The notes under the pieces were generated by a model. The model did not search any database. It saw only the letters and a list, made by a program, of their open reading frames with translations, and was not told where the DNA came from. DNA of 50,153 nucleotides from Kiritimatiellia bacterium. GTDB lineage: Bacteria > Verrucomicrobiota > Kiritimatiellia > JAFGHX01. The translations under genes were made by a program, and so were the position numbers. The DNA lies in contig JAFGHX010000358.1 in the NCBI GenBank assembly GCA_016929905.1, positions 1 to 50,153 of the forward strand, in the 5' to 3' direction. Shown here piece after piece: positions 41,575 to 50,044 of the stretch (the stretch's first letter is position 1; each line of letters begins with the position of its first letter).

Positions 41575-43194
41575 GTGAGCAATCAGGAAAACCGCATCCC
41601 GCTGTATGGCCTCTTCGAGATCAGGCTGGAGGCCGGCCAACACTACGACAATCCTTTCACGGACGTGCGGGTCGAGACGGAGGTCACCGCGCCGTCCGGC
41701 GCGACCCGGCTGTGCCGCGCGTTCCATGACGGGGACGGCATCTGGCATGTGCGCTTCGCGCCGGAAGAAACCGGCCGATGGCGATACGCGACGCGTTGCA
41801 GCGAGCCGGCCGACACGGGCCTGCACGCGCAACGGGGCGAGTTCGAGTGCGCGCCGTCCGAGTCGCACGGGTTCATCCGGCCGGCCGCCTCCGATCCGTA
41901 CTGGTTCGCGTTCAGCGACGGCGCCCCCTTCTTCGGCATGGGCGACACCTGCTACGGCCTGGCCAGCGGCATCACGGCCGAACAGCGGCGCGAATACCTC
42001 GACGCGCGCGCGAAGCAGCGGTTCAACTTCATCCGCTTCTTCGCGGTCGGCTACCCGCTCGGCGCCGAGGCGGGCACTCCGCAGGACAAGGCCGTGACCG
42101 CCGGCCCGTGGCCGTGGGGCGGCACGCGCGCCGAGCCGGATTACGACCGGCTGAACCCCGCCTTCTTCCGCCACCTGGAAGCCGTGCTCGGAGAGCTGCG
42201 CGCGCGCAACCTGTACGCCGAGCTGCTCGTCTGCAACTACTACACCGCGCCGTTCAGGAACCCGGCAGTCTGGACCGAGGCACGCGAGAGCCTGTGGACG
42301 CAGTATCTCGTTGCCCGGTTTGCCGCCGAGCCCGCCGTCTTCATGTGGACGGTCACCAACGAGTATCTCTGCTATCCCGACGGCCGGTACCGCTATGAGG
42401 CGGCCGACGACGACTGGGTCCGGCGCATGGCGCGGCTGATCCACGAAGCGGACCCGCACCGGCACCCGGTCAGCGCGCATCCGGAACCGCAACAGCTTCC
42501 GCAAGGCCCCAAGTTCGGGCGAGACGCGGACATCGACGTCTTGCACCAGCAGTACAATACGTACGAGAACGCGGTCTGGACCGGCAAGTGCTGGGAGGGG
42601 GCCGCGGCCGGCCTCGATTGCATGCTGCGCCGGGACCGGCGGTACGGGAAACCCGTCATTAACACGGAGAGCGGCTACGAGTGGCTGGAGGGCTACCCGG
42701 CGAATTTCGCGCGGCAGGTCTCCAGCACCGACAAGTGCCGCCACTCGCTCTGGCGCATCTTCACCGCCGGCGGCGCCGCCTGCGCCGCCGGGTTCGCCGG
42801 AACCTGGCACGGCCGCGACGGGCACTGGCGCGACGAGGAAGCGCCGTTCGTCGTCGCCGATCAGGGCCTGGGCGAACAGGCCAAACGGTTCTACGAGTTT
42901 GTCACCGGCCGCACCGGGTTCACCCGCATGACGTCCGCACAGGACATCGTGCATCCGCCGCACCTGTGCCTGGCGAACCCCGGCCAGGAATACATTGTCT
43001 ATACCCCAGCGCGCGAGTCACCGCCCATGCTCGTGCTCGACCTGCGCGGCGACACCGCGCGCTATCGCGCCCGGTTCTTCAACCCGCGTAACGGAGAGGA
43101 AGCCGAAGAGATGCAGATCGACGGCGGCGACCTGCGCCGGTTCGAATTGCCCGACAACAACGACTGGGTTTTGCATCTGCGTGTGCGGCAGTAG
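41575..43194 (+). CDS. DUF5060/DUF4038 glycoside hydrolase, second paralogue
   Basis: The 539-residue protein has an N-terminal DUF5060 sandwich (about 5-95: YGLFEIRLEAGQHYDNPFTDV, FHDGDGIWHVRFAPEETG) and a DUF4038 barrel (from about 110: FAFSDGAPFFGMGDTCYGL). Likely catalytic residues are E263 in VTNEYLCY and E365 in INTESGYEW. A short C-terminal sandwich ends in NNDWVLHLRVRQ. There is no signal peptide. GTG 41575 is chosen with GAGG 8 bases upstream; an upstream open stretch runs through the palindrome and is not protein-like. It resembles the gene at 9363 in plan but is only distantly similar. Confidence 0.75.
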   Translation: MSNQENRIPLYGLFEIRLEAGQHYDNPFTDVRVETEVTAPSGATRLCRAFHDGDGIWHVRFAPEETGRWRYATRCSEPADTGLHAQRGEFECAPSESHGFIRPAASDPYWFAFSDGAPFFGMGDTCYGLASGITAEQRREYLDARAKQRFNFIRFFAVGYPLGAEAGTPQDKAVTAGPWPWGGTRAEPDYDRLNPAFFRHLEAVLGELRARNLYAELLVCNYYTAPFRNPAVWTEARESLWTQYLVARFAAEPAVFMWTVTNEYLCYPDGRYRYEAADDDWVRRMARLIHEADPHRHPVSAHPEPQQLPQGPKFGRDADIDVLHQQYNTYENAVWTGKCWEGAAAGLDCMLRRDRRYGKPVINTESGYEWLEGYPANFARQVSSTDKCRHSLWRIFTAGGAACAAGFAGTWHGRDGHWRDEEAPFVVADQGLGEQAKRFYEFVTGRTGFTRMTSAQDIVHPPHLCLANPGQEYIVYTPARESPPMLVLDLRGDTARYRARFFNPRNGEEAEEMQIDGGDLRRFELPDNNDWVLHLRVRQ

Positions 43195-43218
43195 CGCACG
43201 GTTGCGAGCCGAACGATG

Positions 43219-43347
43219 GGGCGGCTCGGCACAGCCTCGCCCTCCAGTCTCGACAAGACACACCGCGCCGATGGAGGGCGAGGCTGAGCCGAGCCGCCCG
43301 CCAATCCGCCCCGGCGTTTGGAGGGCGAGGCGGCGCCGAGCCGCGGG
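43219..43347. repeat. REP-like palindromic repeat cluster, type B
   Basis: Arms 43219-43246 and 43272-43299 are 28-bp inverted repeats with one mismatch; the right arm starts TGGAGGGCGAGGCTGAGCC. A third partial copy follows at 43319-43347. A 49-bp stretch from about 43281 matches, reverse-complemented and with one difference, the repeat at 50089-50135. It fills most of the gap between two plus-strand genes. Confidence 0.8.
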
Positions 43348-43396
43348 TTCAGGACCGTCTCGGATCGAGAAGAGCCAACACGAAAGGAACCACGAC

Positions 43397-45025
43397 ATGC
43401 CCGAGCCCGACCCCGACGGAATCATCCTCATCGCCCCGGAAGACGGCGGCACGCCGCGCGACCCGGCCGACATCGTGAGAGTGGCCGCCGGCCACTACCG
43501 CGTCACGGCCGGCCCACACACGATCACGTGGGTCAAGAACCCGGAAACCCTGTTCATGGTGGAGGCCACGAACCGCGCGCCGGAGCCGCGCCCGCTGACG
43601 CTCGAGATCGCGCCCGCCGAAAACACGAAACCGTTCTGCTATTACCGCACGCCCGCCGGCGCCTGGCGCCGGACGGATGTGGAAGACGGAACCGGCCGGC
43701 TCACCCTTTCCCTGGCGCCGGGCACGACCCGGATCGCGAGCGTGCCGTGCTACACCTGCGGGGAATACATGCGCTACGTCGAGAGCCTGGCCGACCCGCG
43801 CGTAAGCCAGGCCGTCGCCTTCACCGACGCCGGCGGCCGGTTCAAGATCTACCGGCTCACGGTGACCAACCCCGGCGGCGTGACGAACAAGCTGAAGATC
43901 TGTTTCGGCAAGGCCATGCACGCGCGCGAGACAGCCGGCTATTTCATGGCGCAGGGCATCGTCGACTGGCTGCTCAGCGGCGACCCGGCGGCGAACCTCG
44001 ACAACATCGAGTGGACGGTCTATCCCTGCCCCGACCCGCGCGCGGCGTACGAGCACCTCAAGTACGACGAGCTGGAGAAATACGAGACCTACGACGGCGG
44101 CAAGCTCGGCGGGGTCACCTACCTCGACGCGATCGGCGCCGGCCGCCACCACCTGATCCAGCTCGAGCACATGTGGAACAGCGAGCATATCGGGTGCAAG
44201 CTGGACACGGAATCCTACGAGTACTACGACCCGGAAAACGGGCCCACCCGCAAGCCGGAGTTCCCGGCCGAGCCGCTGCCGGACTCCGCGCTGCTGCGCG
44301 ACTGGCTCGCGTTCTGGCCGCACTGGTTCGAGTTCGGGACCGACCACTACTTCCACCGCAACGCGAAGCACTGGGACTCGAACGGCGGGTACGCGGGCCG
44401 GCCCGGCTGGATCATGCTGAACGAAATCATCTGCTACGGCAAGGAGAGCGGCGGCGACGTGGTGGCCAACGTGAAGGAGCAGGGCAAGCAATGGGCGCGC
44501 GCGTGCAGCCAGGTCTACATGCACTTCCATAAGGAACGCAACTGGTGGACGGCGTCACATCCGTGCGGCGCGGTCGATCTGACCGGCGCCGTGCTGCTGC
44601 CCAAACCCCGGCATATCCTGGCCGAGACGCTCACGCCCGTTGCCGGCACGGCTGTCATGTGCCGCAACGGCGCGGGCGCGCCGATGCTGATCTTCCGCAA
44701 GCAGTACGATCACGGGCTCGGCATGAAGGGCGGCGACGCCGTCACGTTCGACATCCCGGCGGGCGCGAACAGCTTCCGGGGAAACGCCGCGCCGGACGAC
44801 GCGACAGGTACGGACAAGGGCGCCGCGCAATTCGTGCTGGAACTGGACGGCCGCGAAGTCTGGCGCAGTGCCCCGCTCGGGACGTTCGACAGCCAGATGG
44901 CCCACGTGCCGCTGCCGGGACGCGGCACGCTCGCGCTGGCCGTGGACGGCCCGCCGGAGGTGCTCGGCAACTGGGGCGGCGCGCGATTCACGATCAACGA
45001 TCCGGACCAGCCGGCGACGTGCTGA
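43397..45025 (+). CDS. M14-like zinc carboxypeptidase with C-terminal NPCBM-type domain
   Basis: The 542-residue protein has an N-terminal beta-sandwich (about 1-135) like those preceding cytosolic M14 carboxypeptidases, then KICFGKAMHARETAGYFMAQGIVDWLLSGDP, where H175 and E178 fit the H-x-x-E zinc motif. The third His is probably in HHLIQLEHMWNSEHIG (251-266). The C-terminal 120 residues (AVTFDIPAGANSFRG, FVLELDGREVWRS) form an NPCBM-like sugar-binding sandwich. No signal peptide is visible. It may release amino acids from a peptide or glycopeptide such as peptidoglycan stems; the substrate is unknown. The start ATG 43397 has GAAAGGAA upstream. Confidence 0.65.
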   Translation: MPEPDPDGIILIAPEDGGTPRDPADIVRVAAGHYRVTAGPHTITWVKNPETLFMVEATNRAPEPRPLTLEIAPAENTKPFCYYRTPAGAWRRTDVEDGTGRLTLSLAPGTTRIASVPCYTCGEYMRYVESLADPRVSQAVAFTDAGGRFKIYRLTVTNPGGVTNKLKICFGKAMHARETAGYFMAQGIVDWLLSGDPAANLDNIEWTVYPCPDPRAAYEHLKYDELEKYETYDGGKLGGVTYLDAIGAGRHHLIQLEHMWNSEHIGCKLDTESYEYYDPENGPTRKPEFPAEPLPDSALLRDWLAFWPHWFEFGTDHYFHRNAKHWDSNGGYAGRPGWIMLNEIICYGKESGGDVVANVKEQGKQWARACSQVYMHFHKERNWWTASHPCGAVDLTGAVLLPKPRHILAETLTPVAGTAVMCRNGAGAPMLIFRKQYDHGLGMKGGDAVTFDIPAGANSFRGNAAPDDATGTDKGAAQFVLELDGREVWRSAPLGTFDSQMAHVPLPGRGTLALAVDGPPEVLGNWGGARFTINDPDQPATC

Positions 45026-45205
45026 CAGAGTTCGGCGGCTCCGTCGACCACTGCGGCAACGCCCTGAACACGCGCCACAGCCCAAGAGAACATCTTCTGC
45101 GCGCCGATCGAAAACCGAACGGTGCCCCGCAGTCCGGCATTTGACCATTCCATCATTCCCGTTTGGGCAACAGCCCCGTCTGTCTGGAATGTGGATGTTG
45201 GCTGC

Positions 45206-45234
45206 TTGATGGCGGAGACCTCAACTGGTATTCT
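45206..45234 (+). promoter_or_regulatory. Promoter of the PIN gene, probably giving leaderless mRNA
   Basis: TTGATG at 45206-45211, 17 bases, then TATTCT at 45229-45234. The expected start, about seven bases after the -10 box, falls on ATG 45241 itself. Confidence 0.55.
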
Positions 45235-45240
45235 GAGAAG

Positions 45241-45720
45241 ATGAAACGCAAGGTGTACATCGAGTCCAGTGTGGTGAGCTACTACGCGGGCCGAGCGAGC
45301 CGTGATGTCGTGGTCGCCGGTCATCAGCAGTCGACCCAGGACTTCTGGGCTCTCTTGTCGGGGGATCTCCTCCCGCACGTCTCTGCCCTGGTCGTCAAGG
45401 AGGCCGGCAAGGGCGATCCCGAGATGGCGCGCAAACGGCTGGACGCGATCGGATCCTTTCCTGTTCTTGCCACCACCCCGGAAGCCGAGCGCCTGGCCCA
45501 AGGTCTACTGGCGACCCACGGCATACCGGCCGAATATCCCGAGGATGCGCTGCATATCGCCGTGGCCGCCGTCGGTGGAATGGAATTCATCGTCACATGG
45601 AACTTCGCCCACATCAACAACCCATTCACCAAGATGATGATTCGCCAAGCCGTGGAGAACGCCGGATACGAGTGTCCGGAAGTTGTCTCGCCTGACGCCT
45701 TCCTGGGAGAGGAGACATGA
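45241..45720 (+). CDS. PIN-domain protein, putative toxin
   Basis: The 159-residue protein reads KVYIESSVVSYYAGRASRDVVVAGHQQ at the start, EEYPEDALHIAVAA-type (EYPEDALHIAVAAVGGMEFIVTWNFAHI) in the second half and VVSPDAFLG at the end. It belongs to the PIN subfamily whose first acidic residue is Glu in YIESS instead of Asp. Its small partner follows with an ATGA overlap, so toxin precedes antitoxin. The promoter lies so close that translation probably starts leaderless at ATG 45241. Confidence 0.75.
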   Translation: MKRKVYIESSVVSYYAGRASRDVVVAGHQQSTQDFWALLSGDLLPHVSALVVKEAGKGDPEMARKRLDAIGSFPVLATTPEAERLAQGLLATHGIPAEYPEDALHIAVAAVGGMEFIVTWNFAHINNPFTKMMIRQAVENAGYECPEVVSPDAFLGEET

Positions 45721-45899
45721 GAGATCCGTTCGTCGACGAAGTGCGAAAATTCCGCATGGAGCACACGAAGCAGTTCCACGGGAACCTTCATCAGATCTGC
45801 GAAGATCTGCGACAGTTCGAGTCTTCCCTCGGAGATCGTGTAGTGGTGCTTCAACCCCGGAAGATCCAGCCAACAAAGAAGTCGAAGCGATTGCCGTGA
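45717..45899 (+). CDS. Small putative antitoxin of the PIN gene
   Basis: This 60-residue protein (MRDPFVDEVRKFRMEHTKQF, GNLHQICEDLRQFE, then a basic end QPRKIQPTKKSKRLP) matches the pattern of small partners that follow this PIN subfamily: an N-terminal helix with RxxH and a proline/lysine-rich tail. It overlaps the toxin stop by four bases (ATGA) and has GGGAGAGGAG upstream. An antitoxin role is inferred from position and size, not demonstrated. Confidence 0.65.
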   Translation: MRDPFVDEVRKFRMEHTKQFHGNLHQICEDLRQFESSLGDRVVVLQPRKIQPTKKSKRLP

Positions 45900-46081
45900 G
45901 CTCGCTCGCGGCCGCGCGGAAGGGCCTGGTGCCTTACAGCCCGGCACTCCAGGCGAGGTTCGAGAAGTCGCACCAGCCGGACACCTGGGGCGGTTTGCCC
46001 GTCACGCCCTGGTACCTTTCGCTGCAGGTCGGGCTCCCGGCGGCCGGGAAGTAGTCGCCATCCGCTTGTCGGCGGGAACCC

Positions 46082-47122
46082 ATGACGATTCTTCTGAAGA
46101 ACCATACGTCGGCGGAGTTGCACGAGGCCCTGGCGGATGCGGGGGTAACGGAGCGGACGGCGCGACGGCTCCAGGCCGCGGTTTGCCGGCAGGGCGGGAT
46201 TCCGGCGACAATGCCGGAGGTGCCGGCCCGCGTACTCGCCGAGGTGCGGCGGCGTGCGTCGGTCCCGCACCTGGCGCGGCTCGCCAAGGCGTGCGCGCCG
46301 CGCGACGGATTCGTCAAGTATCTGTTTCGCGGCGCCGGGCCGGACCCGTTCGAGGCCGTGCGCATCCCGCTGCTGCACCGGCCGGGCGACGAGAAATACG
46401 TGGTCTGCGTCAGCTCCCAGGTTGGCTGCGCGATGGGGTGCGTGTTCTGCGCGACCGGCCGGATGGGGTTCGTGCGGGACCTTGCGGCGTGGGAGATCGT
46501 GGACCAGGTGGTGCAGGTGCAAGCGGATTCGGAGCATCCCGTCCGCGGTGTGGTCTTCATGGGGATGGGCGAGCCACTCTTGAACTACGAGGCCGTGATG
46601 CGGGCCGCGCGGATACTCTGCGAGCCGTGCGGCATGGCAATCTCGGCCAAGGCCATCACCGTGTCCACGGCGGGCATCGTGCCCGGCATACGCCGGTTGA
46701 CGGCGGAACGGCAACCGTATCGGCTGGCGGTCTCGCTGGCGTCGGCGGACCCCGAATGCCGGCGCGGGTTGATGCCCGTGGAGGCCACACATTCCACGGC
46801 GAATCTCATGGCGGCGCTGCGGGAGTATCATGCGGCGAGCGGGCGGCGAGTCACACTGGCGTGGCCCATGCTCGCGGGCGTGAACACGAGCGAAGCGGAA
46901 GCCCGGCGACTGGCGGCGCTGACACGCGGATTGCCGGTGAGAGTGGACTTGATCGACGTGAACGATGCCACGGGCCGGTTCCGCCCGCCGAACGCAGCGG
47001 AGTTGAACGCCTTCCGCGATGCGTTGCGGCGCTGTCTGGCCGCGCCGGTGGTCCGGCGGTACAGCGGTGGGGTCGACATCCAAGCGGGTTGCGGCATGCT
47101 CGCCGGCGACGCGACTCGATGA
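46082..47122 (+). CDS. rlmN: RlmN-like radical SAM rRNA methyltransferase
   Basis: The 346-residue protein has the RlmN/Cfr radical-SAM signature QVGCAMGCVFCATG (C116, C120, C123 for the iron-sulfur cluster), the SAM-binding GMGEPLLNY and a C-terminal catalytic Cys, C337, in QAGCGMLAG. RlmN methylates A2503 of 23S rRNA and A37 of some tRNAs. It is a little shorter than typical RlmN, and its N-terminal helical domain is divergent, so it may be a paralogue rather than the housekeeping copy. ATG 46082 is used. It converges with the zinc-ribbon gene at 47203. Confidence 0.8.
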   Translation: MTILLKNHTSAELHEALADAGVTERTARRLQAAVCRQGGIPATMPEVPARVLAEVRRRASVPHLARLAKACAPRDGFVKYLFRGAGPDPFEAVRIPLLHRPGDEKYVVCVSSQVGCAMGCVFCATGRMGFVRDLAAWEIVDQVVQVQADSEHPVRGVVFMGMGEPLLNYEAVMRAARILCEPCGMAISAKAITVSTAGIVPGIRRLTAERQPYRLAVSLASADPECRRGLMPVEATHSTANLMAALREYHAASGRRVTLAWPMLAGVNTSEAEARRLAALTRGLPVRVDLIDVNDATGRFRPPNAAELNAFRDALRRCLAAPVVRRYSGGVDIQAGCGMLAGDATR

Positions 47123-47202
47123 GCCGGGGCAAGGGGTACTGCCCCGTTTCCGCGCCGTGCGCCGCGCCGCGGGAATGGGGCGGCCCCGGGCCGCGTCGTT
47201 CC

Positions 47203-47715
47203 TTACGCGCTCGGGCGCGGGGCATCGGCACCGTCGTCCTTCGCGCGGCGTCTTGCGGCCTGTTCGAGCCAGGCGGCGAGTTTGCCGCACTCGAACGGAT
47301 CGCCGATGTAGGGGCAGTCTTCCTCCTTGCCGCACTTCTCGCAGACGAGCCAGTGCCCGCACCGCGTGTTCGGGTCGGCAATCGGCTCGCCGCATTCCGC
47401 GCACCACATATGCCCGCACGCGAAGCAGCGGGCGATGGTGGGATCCTCGATGCCGGCCACCTCCTCGAACGTGCCGACCTGCTCGCTTCCGCATTTCGGG
47501 CAGTCGCCGACGAAGATGGCGTTCGCGAAGTCTTCCGCCGTGTCGTACTGCTCGGCCATCTTGCGCATTTCAGCCATCGCGTCGGCCGGGATGTGTTTGA
47601 GGGCCTGCTCAAGAGCCTCCGGCGCCAGGCCGTCCATCTGCCGCAAATCGGCCTCGCAGTACTTGCACGCCGTCGCTCCGTCGGGAACGTTCTTTCCGCA
47701 GTTGAAACATTTCAT
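47203..47715 (-). CDS. Zinc-ribbon protein
   Basis: The 170-residue protein starts with a zinc ribbon (MKCFNCGKNVPDGATACKYCEADL), has a helical middle (about 28-65), and carries further Cys pairs: CPKCGSEQ, CFACGHMWCAECGEP and CEKCGKEEDCPY. These suggest two or three metal sites. No enzymatic motif is seen. It may mediate protein or nucleic-acid contacts; the function is unknown. It converges with the RlmN-like gene, 80 bases away. Confidence 0.7.
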   Translation of the reverse strand: MKCFNCGKNVPDGATACKYCEADLRQMDGLAPEALEQALKHIPADAMAEMRKMAEQYDTAEDFANAIFVGDCPKCGSEQVGTFEEVAGIEDPTIARCFACGHMWCAECGEPIADPNTRCGHWLVCEKCGKEEDCPYIGDPFECGKLAAWLEQAARRRAKDDGADAPRPSA

Positions 47716-47832
47716 GGGAACGCCTCATTTTCGTGAGCTGCCGCGCCCTGGTCGGTGCAAGCGTGCATTCTGCGTTGCCCTACGGTCCGCGTCAAGGATG
47801 CGATGGCAGCGGAAGGCAGGGGCCGCGCACGC

Positions 47833-47861
47833 TTGACAGCCTGCCGGCACGCTTCTATCCT
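47833..47861 (+). promoter_or_regulatory. Promoter of the second TIM-barrel isomerase
   Basis: TTGACA at 47833-47838, a 17-base spacer and TATCCT at 47856-47861 give a sigma-70-type promoter. The start would be near 47868, 40 bases before ATG 47909. Confidence 0.65.
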
Positions 47862-47908
47862 GCCCTCCGTCATGCGGGCACTCCGCTATTCAAGGAAGGA
47901 GATGAACG

Positions 47909-48757
47909 ATGAACAGCCGCGATTCCGTCAAGACGGGCATGCCGAAGCTGACGCCGCCGGAGAAGCCGGCCGCATTGAATCTGTGCCTGCAGTGGCGGGC
48001 CATTCCGGGCGAAGAGATGGACCAGAAGCTGGATTTCCTGGAGGCGAACGGGTTTGCCGCCGTCGAGATCCCGAGCGGGCAGTGGCTGTTCGACGAGGGG
48101 GACCGGCTGAAGGACGCGATGGCGGGGCGCAAGTTGTTCATTGCCACCGCCTGCGGCCCGAGCGATTTCTCGTATGTCGAGGCGGAAAAGCGCGAAGCCG
48201 AAGTGGCGAAGTTCCTGCCGCAACTCGAGGTGCTGGGCGGGTTGAAGTCCGTGGGCCTGATCATCTGTCCCGCGCGCAAGAACCCGGGCCTGCCCTTCCC
48301 GGAGTTGCGCGAGGATTTCGTGACGAACACCGGCAAGCGGCTGGCCGAGCACGCGGCGAAACACGGCACCCGCATTGTGCTCGAACCGCTGCAGCGGGCC
48401 GAGACGAAATTCCTGCGGCAGGTGGCCGACGGCGCGACGATGGCCCGCGACATCGGGCCCGGCTGCACGGTGATGGGCGATTTCTGGCACATGAGCAAGG
48501 AAGAGACGAGCTTCATGGGCGCGTTCGTCAGTGCGGGCAAACGGCTCTCGCACGTGCACGTGGCCTCGCTGACCAACCGCAAGGTCCCAGGCGTGGACGG
48601 CCCCGCCGACAACTATGTGGACGGGTTCCAGGGTCTGAAGCTGATCGGCTATCGCGGGGCGGTCAGCCTCGAGGGCGGCTTCCCGGAAGGCGCGGACCGC
48701 ACAGAACTGATCCTCAATATGGCCAAGCTGCTGCGCGAGCAGTGGGCGACGGCGTAG
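47909..48757 (+). CDS. Sugar phosphate isomerase/epimerase-like TIM-barrel protein
   Basis: The 282-residue protein is a second xylose-isomerase-like TIM barrel: LDFLEANGFAAVEIPSGQW, IVLEPLQRAETKFL (metal-ligand Glu), VMGDFWHMSKEE, LSHVHVASL and a late VSLEGGF Glu. It is related to hydroxypyruvate-isomerase and sugar-epimerase families; the substrate is not predictable. There is no signal peptide. ATG 47909 has AAGGAGA upstream. It is not similar enough to the 1010 gene to be a recent duplicate. Confidence 0.8.
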   Translation: MNSRDSVKTGMPKLTPPEKPAALNLCLQWRAIPGEEMDQKLDFLEANGFAAVEIPSGQWLFDEGDRLKDAMAGRKLFIATACGPSDFSYVEAEKREAEVAKFLPQLEVLGGLKSVGLIICPARKNPGLPFPELREDFVTNTGKRLAEHAAKHGTRIVLEPLQRAETKFLRQVADGATMARDIGPGCTVMGDFWHMSKEETSFMGAFVSAGKRLSHVHVASLTNRKVPGVDGPADNYVDGFQGLKLIGYRGAVSLEGGFPEGADRTELILNMAKLLREQWATA

Positions 48758-48890
48758 TGCTCTGCGACGCAAGGGCGGGCGTCGAGCCTGTCGAAAGCCC
48801 CCGGGTGAAGCGGCCGGGGTGTCGAAGATCCGCCCGTGGCGGAGAAACCGGCCCTCCCAAAACGCAACTCGTTTCTTGCGCGCCCGCCGG

Positions 48891-48947
48891 TTGTGCAAAC
48901 AGAGCGGCCTCAATTCTGTTTGCACAACGGATGTGCAAACAGATTGG
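48891..48947. repeat. 13-bp inverted repeat plus third half-copy
   Basis: TTGTGCAAACAGA (48891-48903) and its exact reverse complement (48915-48927) are separated by 11 bases. A further direct copy, TGTGCAAACAGATTGG, starts at 48932. The third copy begins inside the short remnant that follows. Confidence 0.75.
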
Positions 48948-49125
48948 CCGGCCGCCCGCGGGGCTGGAGGCCATGCATGCGGTTGCGGCCAAGATCGAGC
49001 GGCTGAACGCCCCCTCCTCGGTGACGGTCGAGCCGGTGTTGATCTCCGCGGCCGGCATCACCAAGGCGCTCGCGAAGACAGGTTTCTTCAGCCACATTCT
49101 GGGTCTCGATGACCTGCTGGCGTAG
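48931..49125 (+). pseudogene. C-terminal fragment, probably of an AAA-type ATPase
   Basis: The 64-residue frame reads MHAVAAKIERLNAPSSVTVEPVLISAAGITKAL and FFSHILGLDDLLA. The pattern of a beta strand (VEPVLIS), G, helix, then an acidic end resembles the last part of the DUF234-type ATPase at 23525 (SVLVLTTLITSQGVKK). The rest of any such gene is absent, and the ribosome site is poor. Confidence 0.4.
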
Positions 49126-49175
49126 CGAATGGCCGTTGCGGCTGACCGGGCGCCGGGGGACAAACCCGTCCTGCG

Positions 49176-49988
49176 TCACCGAAACACTCTGTACAGCAGG
49201 CAGTAGGCGATGCGGAAACGGGCGCCGGCCTCGTGCGTGACGGTATCGGGCCGCCAGGGCTGTTCGGGCGCGAGGTCGAAGCGGTAGTCCTGGCCGCCCC
49301 AGGAGCGGCAGTCCAGGATACTGAGTGCGGTGCCGGGCTCGGCGACGAAGGAGAAGTAGGCGCGATCGAGCACGACGGCGAGCTTTTCGCGCCCGCCGGC
49401 GGAAACCTGAGTGGCCTTCGAGTAGGCGGCGGGAAACACGCGCAAGCGGCTGTCGAGCCGGTACCCGCGGTTGGCGACGGTCTCGCACGGCACCGGGTGC
49501 AACACGCTGAACAGGCCGCCGCCGCTGGTCCTGAGCGTCACGAGCAGTTCGATGTCGTACGCGACATCGAGCTGCGCGGGCGAGAGGGCAACACGCTGGA
49601 CGAACCGCGCGGCGCGCGCGTGCCGCGCGTTGCCGAGAATGCCCCGCTTCGTCACCACGAATGTGTCGCGGCCTTTCTCCTCCACGTGCAGCGGATCGGA
49701 CTCCTTGAGCCCGGACTGGAACAGCCGGGCGTCATGCGGCTGGTCGGGTTTGTAGGCGGCGTGCAGGATCAGCGTCCGGGCGATCAGGGCGTCCGGTATC
49801 CGGATATCCAGGAGCGTCCCGTCGGGCCGGACGCGGCAGCGGAAGCCGGCGCTGGCGTAGTCGAACCCGTCGGGCCGCGCCGTTCCGGCCGCGTGCCCGG
49901 CACGCGGCGCGGCGACGATGCAGGCGCACGCGGCGAGGACGCGTACGAGCCGGCGCGCGGCGCTCGGCGGTTGATATGGGGCGCGCAT
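49176..49988 (-). CDS. Secreted protein of unknown function
   Basis: The 270-residue protein has a signal peptide (ARRLVRVLAACACIVAAPRAGHAA) and a body of alternating hydrophobic strands (FRCRVRPDGTLLDIRIPDALI, AYDIELLVTLRTSGGG, AYFSFVAEPGTALSILDCRSWGG) suggesting a beta-sandwich. I recognise no family. It ends at FRIAYCLLYRVFR. ATG 49988 has AGGAGG 9 bases upstream. The upstream side is a type B repeat cluster, so it is not in an operon with anything visible. Confidence 0.65.
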   Translation of the reverse strand: MRAPYQPPSAARRLVRVLAACACIVAAPRAGHAAGTARPDGFDYASAGFRCRVRPDGTLLDIRIPDALIARTLILHAAYKPDQPHDARLFQSGLKESDPLHVEEKGRDTFVVTKRGILGNARHARAARFVQRVALSPAQLDVAYDIELLVTLRTSGGGLFSVLHPVPCETVANRGYRLDSRLRVFPAAYSKATQVSAGGREKLAVVLDRAYFSFVAEPGTALSILDCRSWGGQDYRFDLAPEQPWRPDTVTHEAGARFRIAYCLLYRVFR

Positions 49989-50044
49989 TGGATGTGTCCT
50001 CCTGTCAAAACGTCCGTTCGCGATCGGAGGCTGTCCGAGGCGCC

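Larger units (their letters stand above)
48758..49175. other. Intergenic stretch with a short ATPase remnant and an inverted repeat
   Basis: Apart from the remnant at 48931-49125 and the repeat at 48891-48947, described separately, I see no gene here. 48758-48890 is GC-rich with no recognisable signal. Confidence 0.5.

Noticed and set aside
43341..43366. Possible element copy before the M14-like gene
   Set aside because: CGGATC is present, but the upstream half reads CCGCGGGTTC, lies within a type B repeat and has offset 20, not 21.
45026..45240. Possible minus-strand coding remnant
   Set aside because: A frame is open but shows no recognisable motif, start or ribosome site.
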